A stretch of DNA of 64,000 nucleotides, from contig JAIYAN010000010.1 of NCBI GenBank assembly GCA_027489035.1, positions 62,001 through 126,000 of the forward strand, given 5' to 3'. Made by a program: the position numbers and the translations under genes. How positions within the stretch are numbered: the stretch's first letter is position 1; each line of letters begins with the position of its first letter. The notes under the pieces were generated by a model that saw nothing but the letters and a program-made list of their open reading frames with translations, did not search any database and was not told the DNA's origin. Shown here piece after piece: positions 44,315-52,980 of this stretch. Source of the DNA: Chitinophagaceae bacterium. GTDB lineage: Bacteria > Bacteroidota > Bacteroidia > Chitinophagales > Chitinophagaceae.

Positions 44315-44698
44315 ATGAATGTCAAAATAGATACCAAAGAGAAATTTTGTGTAATTACGCCAGAAGTAACCGAAATCACTGCTAATATGTCAGACGAGCT
44401 TAGCAAATGTTTATCTACTCAATTATCAAAACCAGTTCCACATGCAATATTGAATTTACATTTGGCTGAAAAAATTGACGATTCAGTGTTAACGATGATA
44501 TATGAAATGCAACAAAAGTTTTATAACGATAATAATTCCTTTGTAATTTGTGGGATAAACAAAAGCATTTTAAATCAATTAGAAGCATTGGAATTATTAG
44601 ACACCATGAACATTACACCCTCTGAAAGTGAAGCTTGGGATATTGTTCAAATGGAAGAGATTGAACGTGAGTTATTAAATGGATTTGATGAAAATTAA
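44315..44698 (+). CDS. STAS-domain protein (anti-anti-sigma-factor-like)
   Basis: A 127-residue protein read as a STAS domain: strands FCVITPEV and AILNLHLAEKIDDSVLTMIYEMQQKF, where IDDS stands at the place of the D-S phosphorylation motif of SpoIIAA-type proteins, then FVICGINKSILNQLEALELLDTMNIT. The tail is acidic. The Ser is conserved, so regulation by a kinase is possible, but no anti-sigma kinase is near. The ATG at 44315 is preferred over a TTG 19 codons upstream. The RNase Z gene starts 28 bases after its stop. Confidence 0.72.
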   Translation: MNVKIDTKEKFCVITPEVTEITANMSDELSKCLSTQLSKPVPHAILNLHLAEKIDDSVLTMIYEMQQKFYNDNNSFVICGINKSILNQLEALELLDTMNITPSESEAWDIVQMEEIERELLNGFDEN

Positions 44699-44726
44699 AT
44701 AATCAACCTAACAAAAACAAACCATC

Positions 44727-45629
44727 TTGTTAAACATTACTATTTTAGGAAACAATTCAGCAATACCTGCTTTTGGCAGATTTCCGACTGCTCAAGTGTT
44801 GCAAGATCAGGATAATAGTTTTTTAATAGATTGTGGAGAAGGGACACAAATGCAAATGGCTAAGTTTAAAATTAAACGAAGCAAAATATCCCACATTTTT
44901 ATTTCACATTTACATGGAGATCATTATTTTGGATTAATTGGACTGATAACCAGTATGGGGCTTTTAGGCAGAACACAAGACCTACACATTTTTGGACCAG
45001 CTTTGTTAGATGACATCATTCAAATCCAATTAAAATCTGCAGATATCATACTTCCATATCCCATATATTTTCATCCATTAAAACAAGAAGGTAAAATCGC
45101 TGATACCAATAAAATTATAGTTGAAGCATTTAAAGTAGATCATCGAATTGAATGTTGGGGATTTTTATTTCGAGAAAAAAAGAATCCTAGAACGGTGGAT
45201 TCTGAAAAAGCAAAAGCATACGAAATTCCTGCATCTTTTTACAACCAATTACATAAAGGAGAAGATTACATTACAAAAAAAGGAACAATAATTCCAAATG
45301 ATGCAGTAACTGTTGCAAATAGCGCTGCCAAAACTTATGCTTACTGTGCTGATACCATTTTTGATACTCGATTGGTAGATATTGTAAATGGTGTTGATTT
45401 ACTTTATCACGAAACAACCTATCTAAAAGATATGGAGCAAAAGGCAAAAGATAGACATCACAGTACCACAGAACAAGCCGCAACTATAGCCAAGCAAGCT
45501 GAAGTAAAACAACTGATGATTGGTCATTTTTCATCAAAATACGAATCGTTAGACCAGTTTTTAATTGAGGCCAAAGCTGTATTTGAAAACACCATTTTAG
45601 CAATAGAAGGAAGTTGCTATAAAATTTAA
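44727..45629 (+). CDS. rnz: Ribonuclease Z
   Basis: A 300-residue metallo-beta-lactamase-fold nuclease that trims tRNA 3' ends. Landmarks are ITILGNNSAIPAFGRFPTAQVL, FLIDCGEGTQMQM, the zinc motif FISHLHGDHYFGL, YCADTIFD, and LYHETTYLKDMEQKAKDRHHSTTEQAA; GHFSSKYE closes the active site. As CCA is not encoded in the tRNAs of this window, processing by RNase Z and CCA addition is expected. The start is TTG at 44727: the preceding in-frame stop is at 44709 and no ATG is available. It overlaps the dapA stop by 4 bp. Confidence 0.94.
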   Translation: MLNITILGNNSAIPAFGRFPTAQVLQDQDNSFLIDCGEGTQMQMAKFKIKRSKISHIFISHLHGDHYFGLIGLITSMGLLGRTQDLHIFGPALLDDIIQIQLKSADIILPYPIYFHPLKQEGKIADTNKIIVEAFKVDHRIECWGFLFREKKNPRTVDSEKAKAYEIPASFYNQLHKGEDYITKKGTIIPNDAVTVANSAAKTYAYCADTIFDTRLVDIVNGVDLLYHETTYLKDMEQKAKDRHHSTTEQAATIAKQAEVKQLMIGHFSSKYESLDQFLIEAKAVFENTILAIEGSCYKI

Positions 45630-46507
45630 AAATTAATTTTTTGAAGATATGCTTTGATCCCTTGTTGAATTGGTAAACTTAAAGAAACAAGTGGTAAACG
45701 CAATTCATTTTCTATCAATCCCATTTCTGCAAGAAAACCTTTAACCCCTGCCGGATTATTTTCAGCAAACATCAATTGATATGCAGATATCAATGAATCA
45801 TTGATTTTTTTAGCCGATTTGTAATCTCCATCAATACAATGGTTAATCATTTTTGTAAATGGTTTAGGAATGGCATTTGCAACTACACTGATAACCCCAT
45901 CCATACCACAAGCCATTTGCGGAAGTACCAAATCATCATCACCACTAACCACAATAAAGCCTTCAGGGCGATCTTTCAAAAGCTCCATACATTGAATCAT
46001 ATTGCCACCAGCTTCTTTTATACCAACAATATTACTCACCTCACGGGAAAGTCTAAGTGTAGTGCTTGCTTCCATATTTCGACCAGTTCTTGCAGGAACG
46101 TTATACAACAAAATTGGCTTAGGTGAATTTTCAGCAATCAATTTGTAATGTTGAAATAATCCTTCTTGTGATGGCTTGTTGTAATAAGGACTTGCGCTTA
46201 AAATGGCAATTGCTTTATCTATTGGAAATGTATTGAAATCATTCAAAAGACTTCTTGTATCATTCCCACCAATACCAACCACAATTGGCACTCGATTGTT
46301 GACATATTCAAACGTGAAATTTACAATGTCAATTTTTTCTTCTTTGCTTAATACTGGCGTTTCTCCTGTGGTACCTAAAGTAACAATATATTGAACGCCT
46401 CCAGAAATAATATGATCGATAACTTTTTCAAGTGCTTTAAAATCAATAGATTTATTTTTATCAAACGGTGTTACAATAGCAACGCCCGTGCCTTTTAATT
46501 GTTCCAT
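45626..46507 (-). CDS. dapA: 4-hydroxy-tetrahydrodipicolinate synthase
   Basis: A 293-residue class I aldolase-fold enzyme. It has GTGVAIVTPFDKNKSID, TLGTTGETPVLSKEEK (pyruvate-binding), ILLYNVPARTGRNM (Tyr of the catalytic triad), VGIKEAGGNM (Schiff-base Lys) and VVSGDDDLVLPQMACGMDGVIS. It condenses pyruvate with aspartate semialdehyde for lysine and diaminopimelate synthesis. It is convergent with rnz. The next gene upstream on the same strand encodes an L,D-transpeptidase, which acts on DAP-containing wall peptides; aspartokinase is 4 kb away in thrA. Confidence 0.95.
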   Translation of the reverse strand: MEQLKGTGVAIVTPFDKNKSIDFKALEKVIDHIISGGVQYIVTLGTTGETPVLSKEEKIDIVNFTFEYVNNRVPIVVGIGGNDTRSLLNDFNTFPIDKAIAILSASPYYNKPSQEGLFQHYKLIAENSPKPILLYNVPARTGRNMEASTTLRLSREVSNIVGIKEAGGNMIQCMELLKDRPEGFIVVSGDDDLVLPQMACGMDGVISVVANAIPKPFTKMINHCIDGDYKSAKKINDSLISAYQLMFAENNPAGVKGFLAEMGLIENELRLPLVSLSLPIQQGIKAYLQKINF

Positions 46508-46535
46508 AACTTCTTTTTGTGAAGATAATAAATAA

Positions 46536-47267
46536 TCAGCTTTGTAAAATCTTGCTCTGTTGAAGATACTTTGAATTTTTGGCGTAAATAAAAATACAAG
46601 TGCCGTTTTTTATTTTATCAATAATTGGTTTTGAATACTTTTCAGGAACAGCAGGACATCCCCAACTTCTGCCTAGATAGCCTTTTTTTTTCACAACTCC
46701 TTCTGAAACATACGCGGCTCCGTGCATTACAATTGAGCGTTCCAATGCATTGTCATTTATACCTTTTTCAAGACCTTCAAGTTTTAAAGAATAACCATGT
46801 TTGCCTAAATAGGTAGAAGATGTTTCATAAAATCCAAGACTGCTTTGTAAACTTGATATTTTATTTGAAAATTTTTCAGCCATTGCCGAACCTGAATTTT
46901 GGCCATGTGCTACATAAGTATTAAACAACAACACCCCAGAAGAAATGTCAATAACGAAAAGCCGTTTAGAGCTAGATGGCTTTGAGAAATCTATAATAGA
47001 AACAATATTATCATTCTGCAATTTACCAGCTATTTTTAACCGCTCAAATCCTTTCAAACCCAGTAAATATGCTTCATGAGATAATCCTAAACTATCAAGA
47101 TTTAATTTATCGTATAGTAAAGCAGCTATTTTGACTTCTTTTGTGGAAAGGTCAACTTTTGAGTAAGAATAAACAGTAGATTTCCCAAAACCAGCAGATA
47201 AATGCCAAACAGAAAGAAGAATAAAAATAAATAAGAATGAATTGATTATTAAATTGTGTGTTTTCAT
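46536..47267 (-). CDS. Murein L,D-transpeptidase catalytic-domain protein (YkuD_2 type)
   Basis: A 243-residue exported protein: N-terminal membrane/signal segment (about 7-25, LIINSFLFIFILLSVWHLSAG) followed by a YkuD_2-type domain. The active site is visible as IVMHGAAYVSEG and GRSWGCPAVPEKYSKPII, i.e. HG...S-x-GC with Cys nucleophile. Such enzymes form 3-3 crosslinks or attach proteins to peptidoglycan; members of this subfamily are less studied. The start at 47267 is set by the signal segment; the frame could extend 19 codons upstream. It precedes dapA on the same strand, with 28 bp between them. Confidence 0.85.
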   Translation of the reverse strand: MKTHNLIINSFLFIFILLSVWHLSAGFGKSTVYSYSKVDLSTKEVKIAALLYDKLNLDSLGLSHEAYLLGLKGFERLKIAGKLQNDNIVSIIDFSKPSSSKRLFVIDISSGVLLFNTYVAHGQNSGSAMAEKFSNKISSLQSSLGFYETSSTYLGKHGYSLKLEGLEKGINDNALERSIVMHGAAYVSEGVVKKKGYLGRSWGCPAVPEKYSKPIIDKIKNGTCIFIYAKNSKYLQQSKILQS

Positions 47268-47374
47268 AAGGGTACGGATTAATTTGTAAAAACAAAAGTA
47301 GTACCCTCCCCAAAAAGAAAGCAATATTTGATGTTAAGCTTATCTAAATGAAATCATAAAAAAATCAACACTTA

Positions 47375-48679
47375 TTAATGCTGCATTGAGAGCAAATAGC
47401 TTTTTAATATTTCGTAATCTGCTTCAATGGCAACTGATTTTTTTTCATTCCCCATTAATGAATGTATAGAAGCTGGTAATGGAATTTTACGTTGTATAAT
47501 TTCCTCAACAACATCATAAAACTTAATGGGGTGAGCAGTTTCAACGAAAATGCCAGAAAATTCAGGATGAATTTTTAAATAATTTTTCAAAGCGATATAA
47601 CCCACTGCACCATGCGGATCCATTAGATAACCAATGCTAGCATCTACTTCTTTGATGACTTGTTTCGTTTCTTCATCAGTTACACGAACTGCAGAAAAAA
47701 CAGTAGATAATAAATCAACATTACCATCAAACATTTCCAATATTCTAACAAAATTACTGGGGTTGCCCACATCCATTGCATTTGAAATTGTAGCAACAGC
47801 TTGTTGAGGTTGGTATGCTTTGGTTTCCATAAATTTTGGAATGACATCATTGGCATTACATGCTGCAATAAAATGATTTATTGGCAAGCCAGATTTATAG
47901 GCTAAGATACCTGCACATATATTTCCAAAATTTCCACTTGGCACACTTATTACTGGAGGTAAAGATTTGTCTTTCCATTGTTTATACGCTAAATAATAAA
48001 AAAACTGTTGTGGCAACCAACGAGCTACATTGATGGAATTTGCTGAAGTAAGAAAAATTTCTTGCATCAAGGATACATCATTGAAAGCCTGTTTTACCAT
48101 ATGCTGACAATCATCAAATGTTCCGTTTACTTCAAGTGCAAAAATATTTTTTCCAAGTGTGGTTAATTGTTTTTCCTGTACCGAACTTACTTTCCCAGAA
48201 GGATATAAAATAACTACTTGTACGCCCTCTACATCATAAAACCCATCAGCAACGGCACCACCTGTATCCCCAGATGTAGCCACAAGTACCGTAACTTTTT
48301 TATTGTTGTCTTTTACAAAATAACCGAGGCAACGACTCATAAATCGTGCACCGACATCTTTGAAAGCAAGCGTTTTACCATGAAACATTTCTAGTGCAAA
48401 AATATTGTCCGAAACAGGTACAATTGGTATTGAAAAATTTATCGTTTCATTTACGATTTGTTGTAACACACTTTCTGGCATTACGTTTCCAACAAATGGC
48501 GCTATAACTTTATAAGCCATGTCTTCTTTAGTCATTTTTTCAATATTGTCGAAAAATGATTTTGGCAAAACTGGAATCTCCTCAGGAAAATAAAGACCTT
48601 TATCAGGTGCTTGACCTTTAATGGTTGCTTCCTTAAAATTCACATTTGGCGATTGCCTATTTAAACTGTAATAGTTCAT
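47375..48679 (-). CDS. thrC: Threonine synthase
   Basis: A 434-residue PLP enzyme. It has MNYYSLN, a variant of the usual N-terminus, then KGLYFPEEIP, MFHGKTLAFKDVGARFM (Schiff-base Lys in FKDVG), VLVATSGDTGGAVADGFYDVEGVQVVILYPSGKVSSVQEKQLTTLG and SVPSGNFGNICAGILAYKSGLP. It converts phosphohomoserine to threonine. Third gene of the thrA-thrB-thrC operon. The 86-bp gap to thrB holds an A/T-word hairpin of the same kind as in the groES-groEL gap. Confidence 0.96.
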   Translation of the reverse strand: MNYYSLNRQSPNVNFKEATIKGQAPDKGLYFPEEIPVLPKSFFDNIEKMTKEDMAYKVIAPFVGNVMPESVLQQIVNETINFSIPIVPVSDNIFALEMFHGKTLAFKDVGARFMSRCLGYFVKDNNKKVTVLVATSGDTGGAVADGFYDVEGVQVVILYPSGKVSSVQEKQLTTLGKNIFALEVNGTFDDCQHMVKQAFNDVSLMQEIFLTSANSINVARWLPQQFFYYLAYKQWKDKSLPPVISVPSGNFGNICAGILAYKSGLPINHFIAACNANDVIPKFMETKAYQPQQAVATISNAMDVGNPSNFVRILEMFDGNVDLLSTVFSAVRVTDEETKQVIKEVDASIGYLMDPHGAVGYIALKNYLKIHPEFSGIFVETAHPIKFYDVVEEIIQRKIPLPASIHSLMGNEKKSVAIEADYEILKSYLLSMQH

Positions 48680-48690
48680 TTTGTTTGTTT

Positions 48691-48768
48691 AATTGAAAAT
48701 TCAAAAGTAAAAATTCAAAATTGTTAATTGGAATCTTTTTACTTTTCACTTTTTACTTTTTTTACTTA
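48691..48768 (-). repeat. Stop-codon-proximal A/T-word hairpin, copy 3 (thrB-thrC spacer)
   Basis: In gene direction: thrB stop region, GTAAAAAAAGTAAAAAGTGAAAAGTAAAAAG, spacer with ATTCC, then AATTTTGAATTTTTACTTTTGAATTTT up to the thrC start. The AAAAGTAAAAA words pair with TTTTTACTTTT. Confidence 0.6.
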
Positions 48769-49683
48769 GAAAACCTCTACCCCATTTTTCGAAACCGTTG
48801 AAACATAAGTTTTGAAATCTATTCCTAAATTGGTGTACACCGCTTTCATTTCTGATTCTGCGGCTTTTGCAATTGCTTCATTTTCACTCAACATAAATAA
48901 AGACGGACCACTACCTGAAATACCTCCACCTAAAACACCTGCATCCAAACAATTTTTCTTTACCAAATCAAATCCTGGTATAAGTTTGCTTCTTACGGGT
49001 TCAACGATGATATCTTGCAACGAACGACCAATCAACTTGTACTCTGAATGTAAAAAACCAGTAACCAATCCAGCTACATTTGCCCATTGCACCACTGCAC
49101 TTTTCAGCGGAATTTCTTTTGGCAAAATTTCTCTTGCATAAGATGTTTTGATTTCAATTTGAGGATGAACAATCGTAATGTAAAGTGGCGGCGTTTTTAA
49201 TTCAATAATATCTAAAGTTGGTGTATCTCTAATCAATACCAACCCACCATAAATACATGGCGCTAGATTATCTGCATGTCGCGATCCACTTGCCAAGACC
49301 TCTCCTTCCATGGCAAAAGACACCAATTCATTTTTTGTAAATCTATTTTCGAAAAGATGATTTGCAGCTACTACAACACCGGCAGCACTTGCAGCGCTTG
49401 AGCCTATGCCACTTCCAGGTTTTATTTTCTTTTCAATGATGATTTCAAAACCATGTTTATAACCCATTTGATCAATCATTGCTTGTAAAGCAACGCCTGC
49501 AATATTCTTTTCAGGATTTGTTGGTAGGTTATAATCATCGAGATGTATAATTGAGATTCCGGGTTCATCACGCATCTTCAATTCTATTACATCAAAAGGA
49601 ATTTCTAATGCCATTCCTAAAATATCAAAGCCACAACAAAGATTTGATAAAGTAGCTGGTGATTTTACTTTTATGGATTGCAT
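48766..49683 (-). CDS. thrB: Homoserine kinase
   Basis: A 305-residue GHMP kinase. It starts VKSPATLSNLCCGFDILGMAL and has the phosphate loop KPGSGIGSSAASAAGVVVAAN, GGLVLIRD and a C-terminal GGGISGSGPSLFML, the third GHMP motif. It phosphorylates homoserine for threonine synthesis. It starts 3 bases after the thrA stop, a tight operon. Length and motifs are normal. Confidence 0.96.
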   Translation of the reverse strand: MQSIKVKSPATLSNLCCGFDILGMALEIPFDVIELKMRDEPGISIIHLDDYNLPTNPEKNIAGVALQAMIDQMGYKHGFEIIIEKKIKPGSGIGSSAASAAGVVVAANHLFENRFTKNELVSFAMEGEVLASGSRHADNLAPCIYGGLVLIRDTPTLDIIELKTPPLYITIVHPQIEIKTSYAREILPKEIPLKSAVVQWANVAGLVTGFLHSEYKLIGRSLQDIIVEPVRSKLIPGFDLVKKNCLDAGVLGGGISGSGPSLFMLSENEAIAKAAESEMKAVYTNLGIDFKTYVSTVSKNGVEVF

Positions 49684-49686
49684 AAA

Positions 49687-52140
49687 TTATATTTTAGAGG
49701 CTCTGATGATATCGGCAAAAACGCCACTAGCGGTTACTTCAGCACCCGCACCAGCTCCTTTAATAACCAGGGGTTGTTCTTTGTATCTATCTGTGTAAAA
49801 CAATACAATATTATCTTTCCCGAAAAGATTGTACAAATCATGATTGGGCTGAATTTGCTGAAGTCCAACAGAAGCCTTTCCATTTTCAAAAGATGCCACA
49901 AACTTTAATTTATTTCCATTTACATTGGCATCTTCATACAATGACTTAAAATGTGATTCGAATTTTCCCATTGAAGCATAAAATTCATCTACTGTTCCTT
50001 GCATACATTCGTTTGGCATGAAAGAATTGTTTTCGATTGCATCCATTTCCAATTGTTCGCCAGCTTCTCTTGCCAAAATCAAAATCTTTCTCATTACATC
50101 TTTTCCGCCTAAATCGAGTCTTGGATCTGGTTCTGTATATCCTTCATCCTGTGCCATTTTAACTACTTCAGCAAAACTTTTAGTGCCATTATAATTATTA
50201 AAAACAAAGTTCAATGTTCCACTAAGTACAGCCTCAATTTTATTGATTTTATCTCCGCTATGTATCAAATCATTTATTGTGCCGATAATTGGCAAACCAG
50301 CACCTACATTGGTTTCAAATAAAAATTGTGTATTGTATTCTCTAGCCAATTGTTTTAATTTTTTATAATTACTATATGCTGAAGATGCGGCAATTTTATT
50401 ACAAGCAACCACTGCGATACTTTTTTCAAGAAGCTGTTCATATACATTGGCTACACTTTCATTGGCAGTAATATCAACAAAAACAGTATTCCTTAAATTC
50501 AAATCAATGATTTGTTTTACGAATCCATTTAAATCAGCATCAATACCTTGGCTTATTTCTTGCTCCCAATTTTCAGCATCGATGCCCGATTCATTTACCA
50601 GCATTTTTCTACTGTTGATAATTCCTGTTAACCGAATGTTTAAATGTAAGTTTTTCTGAAGTGTTTCAGATTGATGCTTTAATTGACTGAGCAATTTTTT
50701 TCCTACATTTCCTGCTCCTGCTAAAAATACATTAACTTGCTTGTAAGTGGTTTCAAAAAACTCTTCATGCAAAATATTGATGGTTTTCTTTACATCTTTA
50801 GTGAAGATAACAGCAGAAATATTTTTTTCTGATGAGCCCTGTGCTATTGCTCTGATGTTGATGCCATTTCTACCCATTGCACTAAACATTCGCCCACTCA
50901 CACCCGTATGGTTTTCCATATTTTCTCCTACCAATGCTACGATAGACAAGTCTTTTTCTAAGATTAAGGGTTCAACTTTTCCTAAAGCGATTTCATTTGA
51001 AAAAATAGCATCTACTGCTGATTTTGCTTTTTCAAACATACTACTATCAATTGCTACAGTAATAGAATGCTCAGAAGAACTTTGTGTAATTAAAATGACA
51101 TTTATCTTTTCGTTGCTTAATGCCTCAAACAATCTTTTTGAAAATCCAGGAATGCCCACCATTCCACTTCCTTCGAGCGTGATTAAACAAATATTGTTGA
51201 TGCTCGAAATTCCGGTGATGATGTTGTTGTTTTTATTGTTCAAGGATTGTTGACTTGAAATCATGGTGCCAAAATCATCAGGAGCAAATGTATTTTTTAT
51301 CCAAACTGGAATGTGTTTGCTCATTACTGGCTGAATCGTTGGCGGATAAATAACTTTTGCACCAAAATGCGACAACTCCATTGCTTCTTGATAAGAAATA
51401 TATGGGATTATTTTAGCGTTACTGCTCAACCTTGGATCTGCCGTCATCATACCACTAACATCTGTCCATATTTCCAAATTGGATGCTGAAATAGCTGCTG
51501 CAAAAATGGCTGCGGTATAATCAGAGCCACCTCTTCCAAGTGTAGTTGAAACGCCATGGGTATCTGAGGCAATGAAACCTGGCACAATAAATAAATTAGC
51601 GCCATGTTCCTTAACGGCATCATTTATTTTTTGATTGGTAATGTCAAAGTCAACCAAAGCCGCACCAAATGAAGAATTAGTAACAATTAATTTTCGGGCA
51701 TCCAACCAATTTGCGCTGATAGATTTTTGATTAAATGCAGCCGTAATTATTTTGGATGATAGTAGTTCGCCATAACCTGCAATTCTATCTTTTGATCGAG
51801 GCGTTAATTCGTTGAGCAATAAAATTCCATTGCAAAGGTTTTTTATTTCTTCAAAAGTAATTTTGATGAATGAAACCAATTCTTCAGGTGGATTATTCCC
51901 TATCAACTGAGAAACGCAATCAAAATGTCTTTTTTCTGCAATTGATATCTTCTCAACAAAATCTGGTGAACCAGAAGCTGCAATGGTTGCAGAATCCAGC
52001 AAAATATCGGTAATGCCACCAAGCGCAGAAACAACAACCACTGTAGTTTCTTTCGAAATTGCTTTAGTAACTATTGAAATTACTTTTTCTATATTTTCAG
52101 CCTTGGCTACAGAAGTACCTCCAAATTTTAATACTTGCAT
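49687..52140 (-). CDS. thrA: Bifunctional aspartokinase / homoserine dehydrogenase
   Basis: An 817-residue ThrA. The kinase domain starts VLKFGGTSVAKAENI and carries TLGRGGSDYTAAIFA; two ACT domains for feedback control by threonine lie at about residues 310-460 (ITLEGSGMVGIPGF; VALVGENMENHTGVSGRMF). The dehydrogenase part begins VFLAGAGNVGKKLL (Rossmann loop, near residue 470) and has FETNVGAGLPIIGTINDL and EAVLSGTLNFVFNN. It catalyses the first and third steps of the threonine/methionine branch. The ATG at 52140 is preferred over a TTG three codons upstream. First gene of thrABC; no leader-peptide attenuator was seen. Confidence 0.96.
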   Translation of the reverse strand: MQVLKFGGTSVAKAENIEKVISIVTKAISKETTVVVVSALGGITDILLDSATIAASGSPDFVEKISIAEKRHFDCVSQLIGNNPPEELVSFIKITFEEIKNLCNGILLLNELTPRSKDRIAGYGELLSSKIITAAFNQKSISANWLDARKLIVTNSSFGAALVDFDITNQKINDAVKEHGANLFIVPGFIASDTHGVSTTLGRGGSDYTAAIFAAAISASNLEIWTDVSGMMTADPRLSSNAKIIPYISYQEAMELSHFGAKVIYPPTIQPVMSKHIPVWIKNTFAPDDFGTMISSQQSLNNKNNNIITGISSINNICLITLEGSGMVGIPGFSKRLFEALSNEKINVILITQSSSEHSITVAIDSSMFEKAKSAVDAIFSNEIALGKVEPLILEKDLSIVALVGENMENHTGVSGRMFSAMGRNGINIRAIAQGSSEKNISAVIFTKDVKKTINILHEEFFETTYKQVNVFLAGAGNVGKKLLSQLKHQSETLQKNLHLNIRLTGIINSRKMLVNESGIDAENWEQEISQGIDADLNGFVKQIIDLNLRNTVFVDITANESVANVYEQLLEKSIAVVACNKIAASSAYSNYKKLKQLAREYNTQFLFETNVGAGLPIIGTINDLIHSGDKINKIEAVLSGTLNFVFNNYNGTKSFAEVVKMAQDEGYTEPDPRLDLGGKDVMRKILILAREAGEQLEMDAIENNSFMPNECMQGTVDEFYASMGKFESHFKSLYEDANVNGNKLKFVASFENGKASVGLQQIQPNHDLYNLFGKDNIVLFYTDRYKEQPLVIKGAGAGAEVTASGVFADIIRASKI

Positions 52141-52434
52141 GATTTTCAAAAATTTATAATGGGAAATTATATTACTTGTAAGTTATAAAAATTGATTTTA
52201 AAAAATAAGTAATTCCGCATTTTTTTAGAATACAATTTAAATAAGAATGAATATTATTGATTTTTTTCTTTTAAATACCCCTTTTTGTTGAAATAAAGAA
52301 TAGAGATTTAGACGTTTAAAAAATATTTTGACGGATTACTTGTTTCTAATGTTTATATTAGATAAAAATTAAACGCTCTTTATTGAGCAATATTTTATAA
52401 TGTGAAGTTTTTCAAATCACGCTAAAATTTAAAT

Positions 52435-52977
52435 ATGTACGGAATCGTTAACAAATCTATTGAGGAATTGGTTATAGAAAATTTTGGAGAAGAGAAATGG
52501 GAATTGATAAAAATAAGAAGTGGAATAGATGTTGACTATTTCATTAGCAACGAACCTTACGATGATGCCATTACTTATTCTTTAGCAGGTGCAATAAGTG
52601 ATGAAATGAGTGTGCCAGTAGACCAAGTATTATTTCTATTTGGAGAATGGTGGATTTTAAAAACAACCAATGAGAAATATGGTTCTTTAATGAAGGCAGG
52701 GGGCTCAAATTTAAAAATGTTTCTAGCCAATTTGCCTCAATTTCACAACCACATTATGCTGCTTTATCCTAAACTTACTCCGCCTGAATTTAAAGTAAGC
52801 GATATTGAAGAAAACAGCATACATATTCATTATTTTTCAAAACGTGAGGGATTAAAAGATTTCGTACATGGGCTTTTGTCTGGACTTGGAAAAATGTTTG
52901 AAACGCATGTTGATATTATACTTTTAGAAAGTAGAGACACTGGTAATAATCATGAAGTTTTTAAAGTAAGTTGGTAA
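52435..52977 (+). CDS. H-NOX heme nitric oxide/oxygen sensor
   Basis: A 180-residue stand-alone H-NOX domain. It begins MYGIVNKSIEELV and has the proximal heme ligand His104 in NLPQFHNHI, then PKLTPPEF, and the heme-propionate motif Y-x-S-x-R as HYFSKRE (Tyr133, Ser135, Arg137). Offset from YxSxR, no Tyr falls at the position of the distal O2-binding Tyr of thermophile H-NOX (here Asp142), so an NO-selective, O2-excluding pocket is inferred. It starts a four-gene operon; the next gene follows after 3 bases. In other bacteria such H-NOX proteins control a partner kinase in trans. Confidence 0.95.
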   Translation: MYGIVNKSIEELVIENFGEEKWELIKIRSGIDVDYFISNEPYDDAITYSLAGAISDEMSVPVDQVLFLFGEWWILKTTNEKYGSLMKAGGSNLKMFLANLPQFHNHIMLLYPKLTPPEFKVSDIEENSIHIHYFSKREGLKDFVHGLLSGLGKMFETHVDIILLESRDTGNNHEVFKVSW

Positions 52978-52980
52978 AAT

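Noticed and set aside
52141-52434. Threonine attenuator (leader peptide rich in Thr/Ile) before thrA
   Set aside because: No short frame with Thr/Ile codon runs and no terminator-antiterminator pair was seen on the minus strand. No clear NO-regulator palindrome for the H-NOX operon was seen on the plus strand either.
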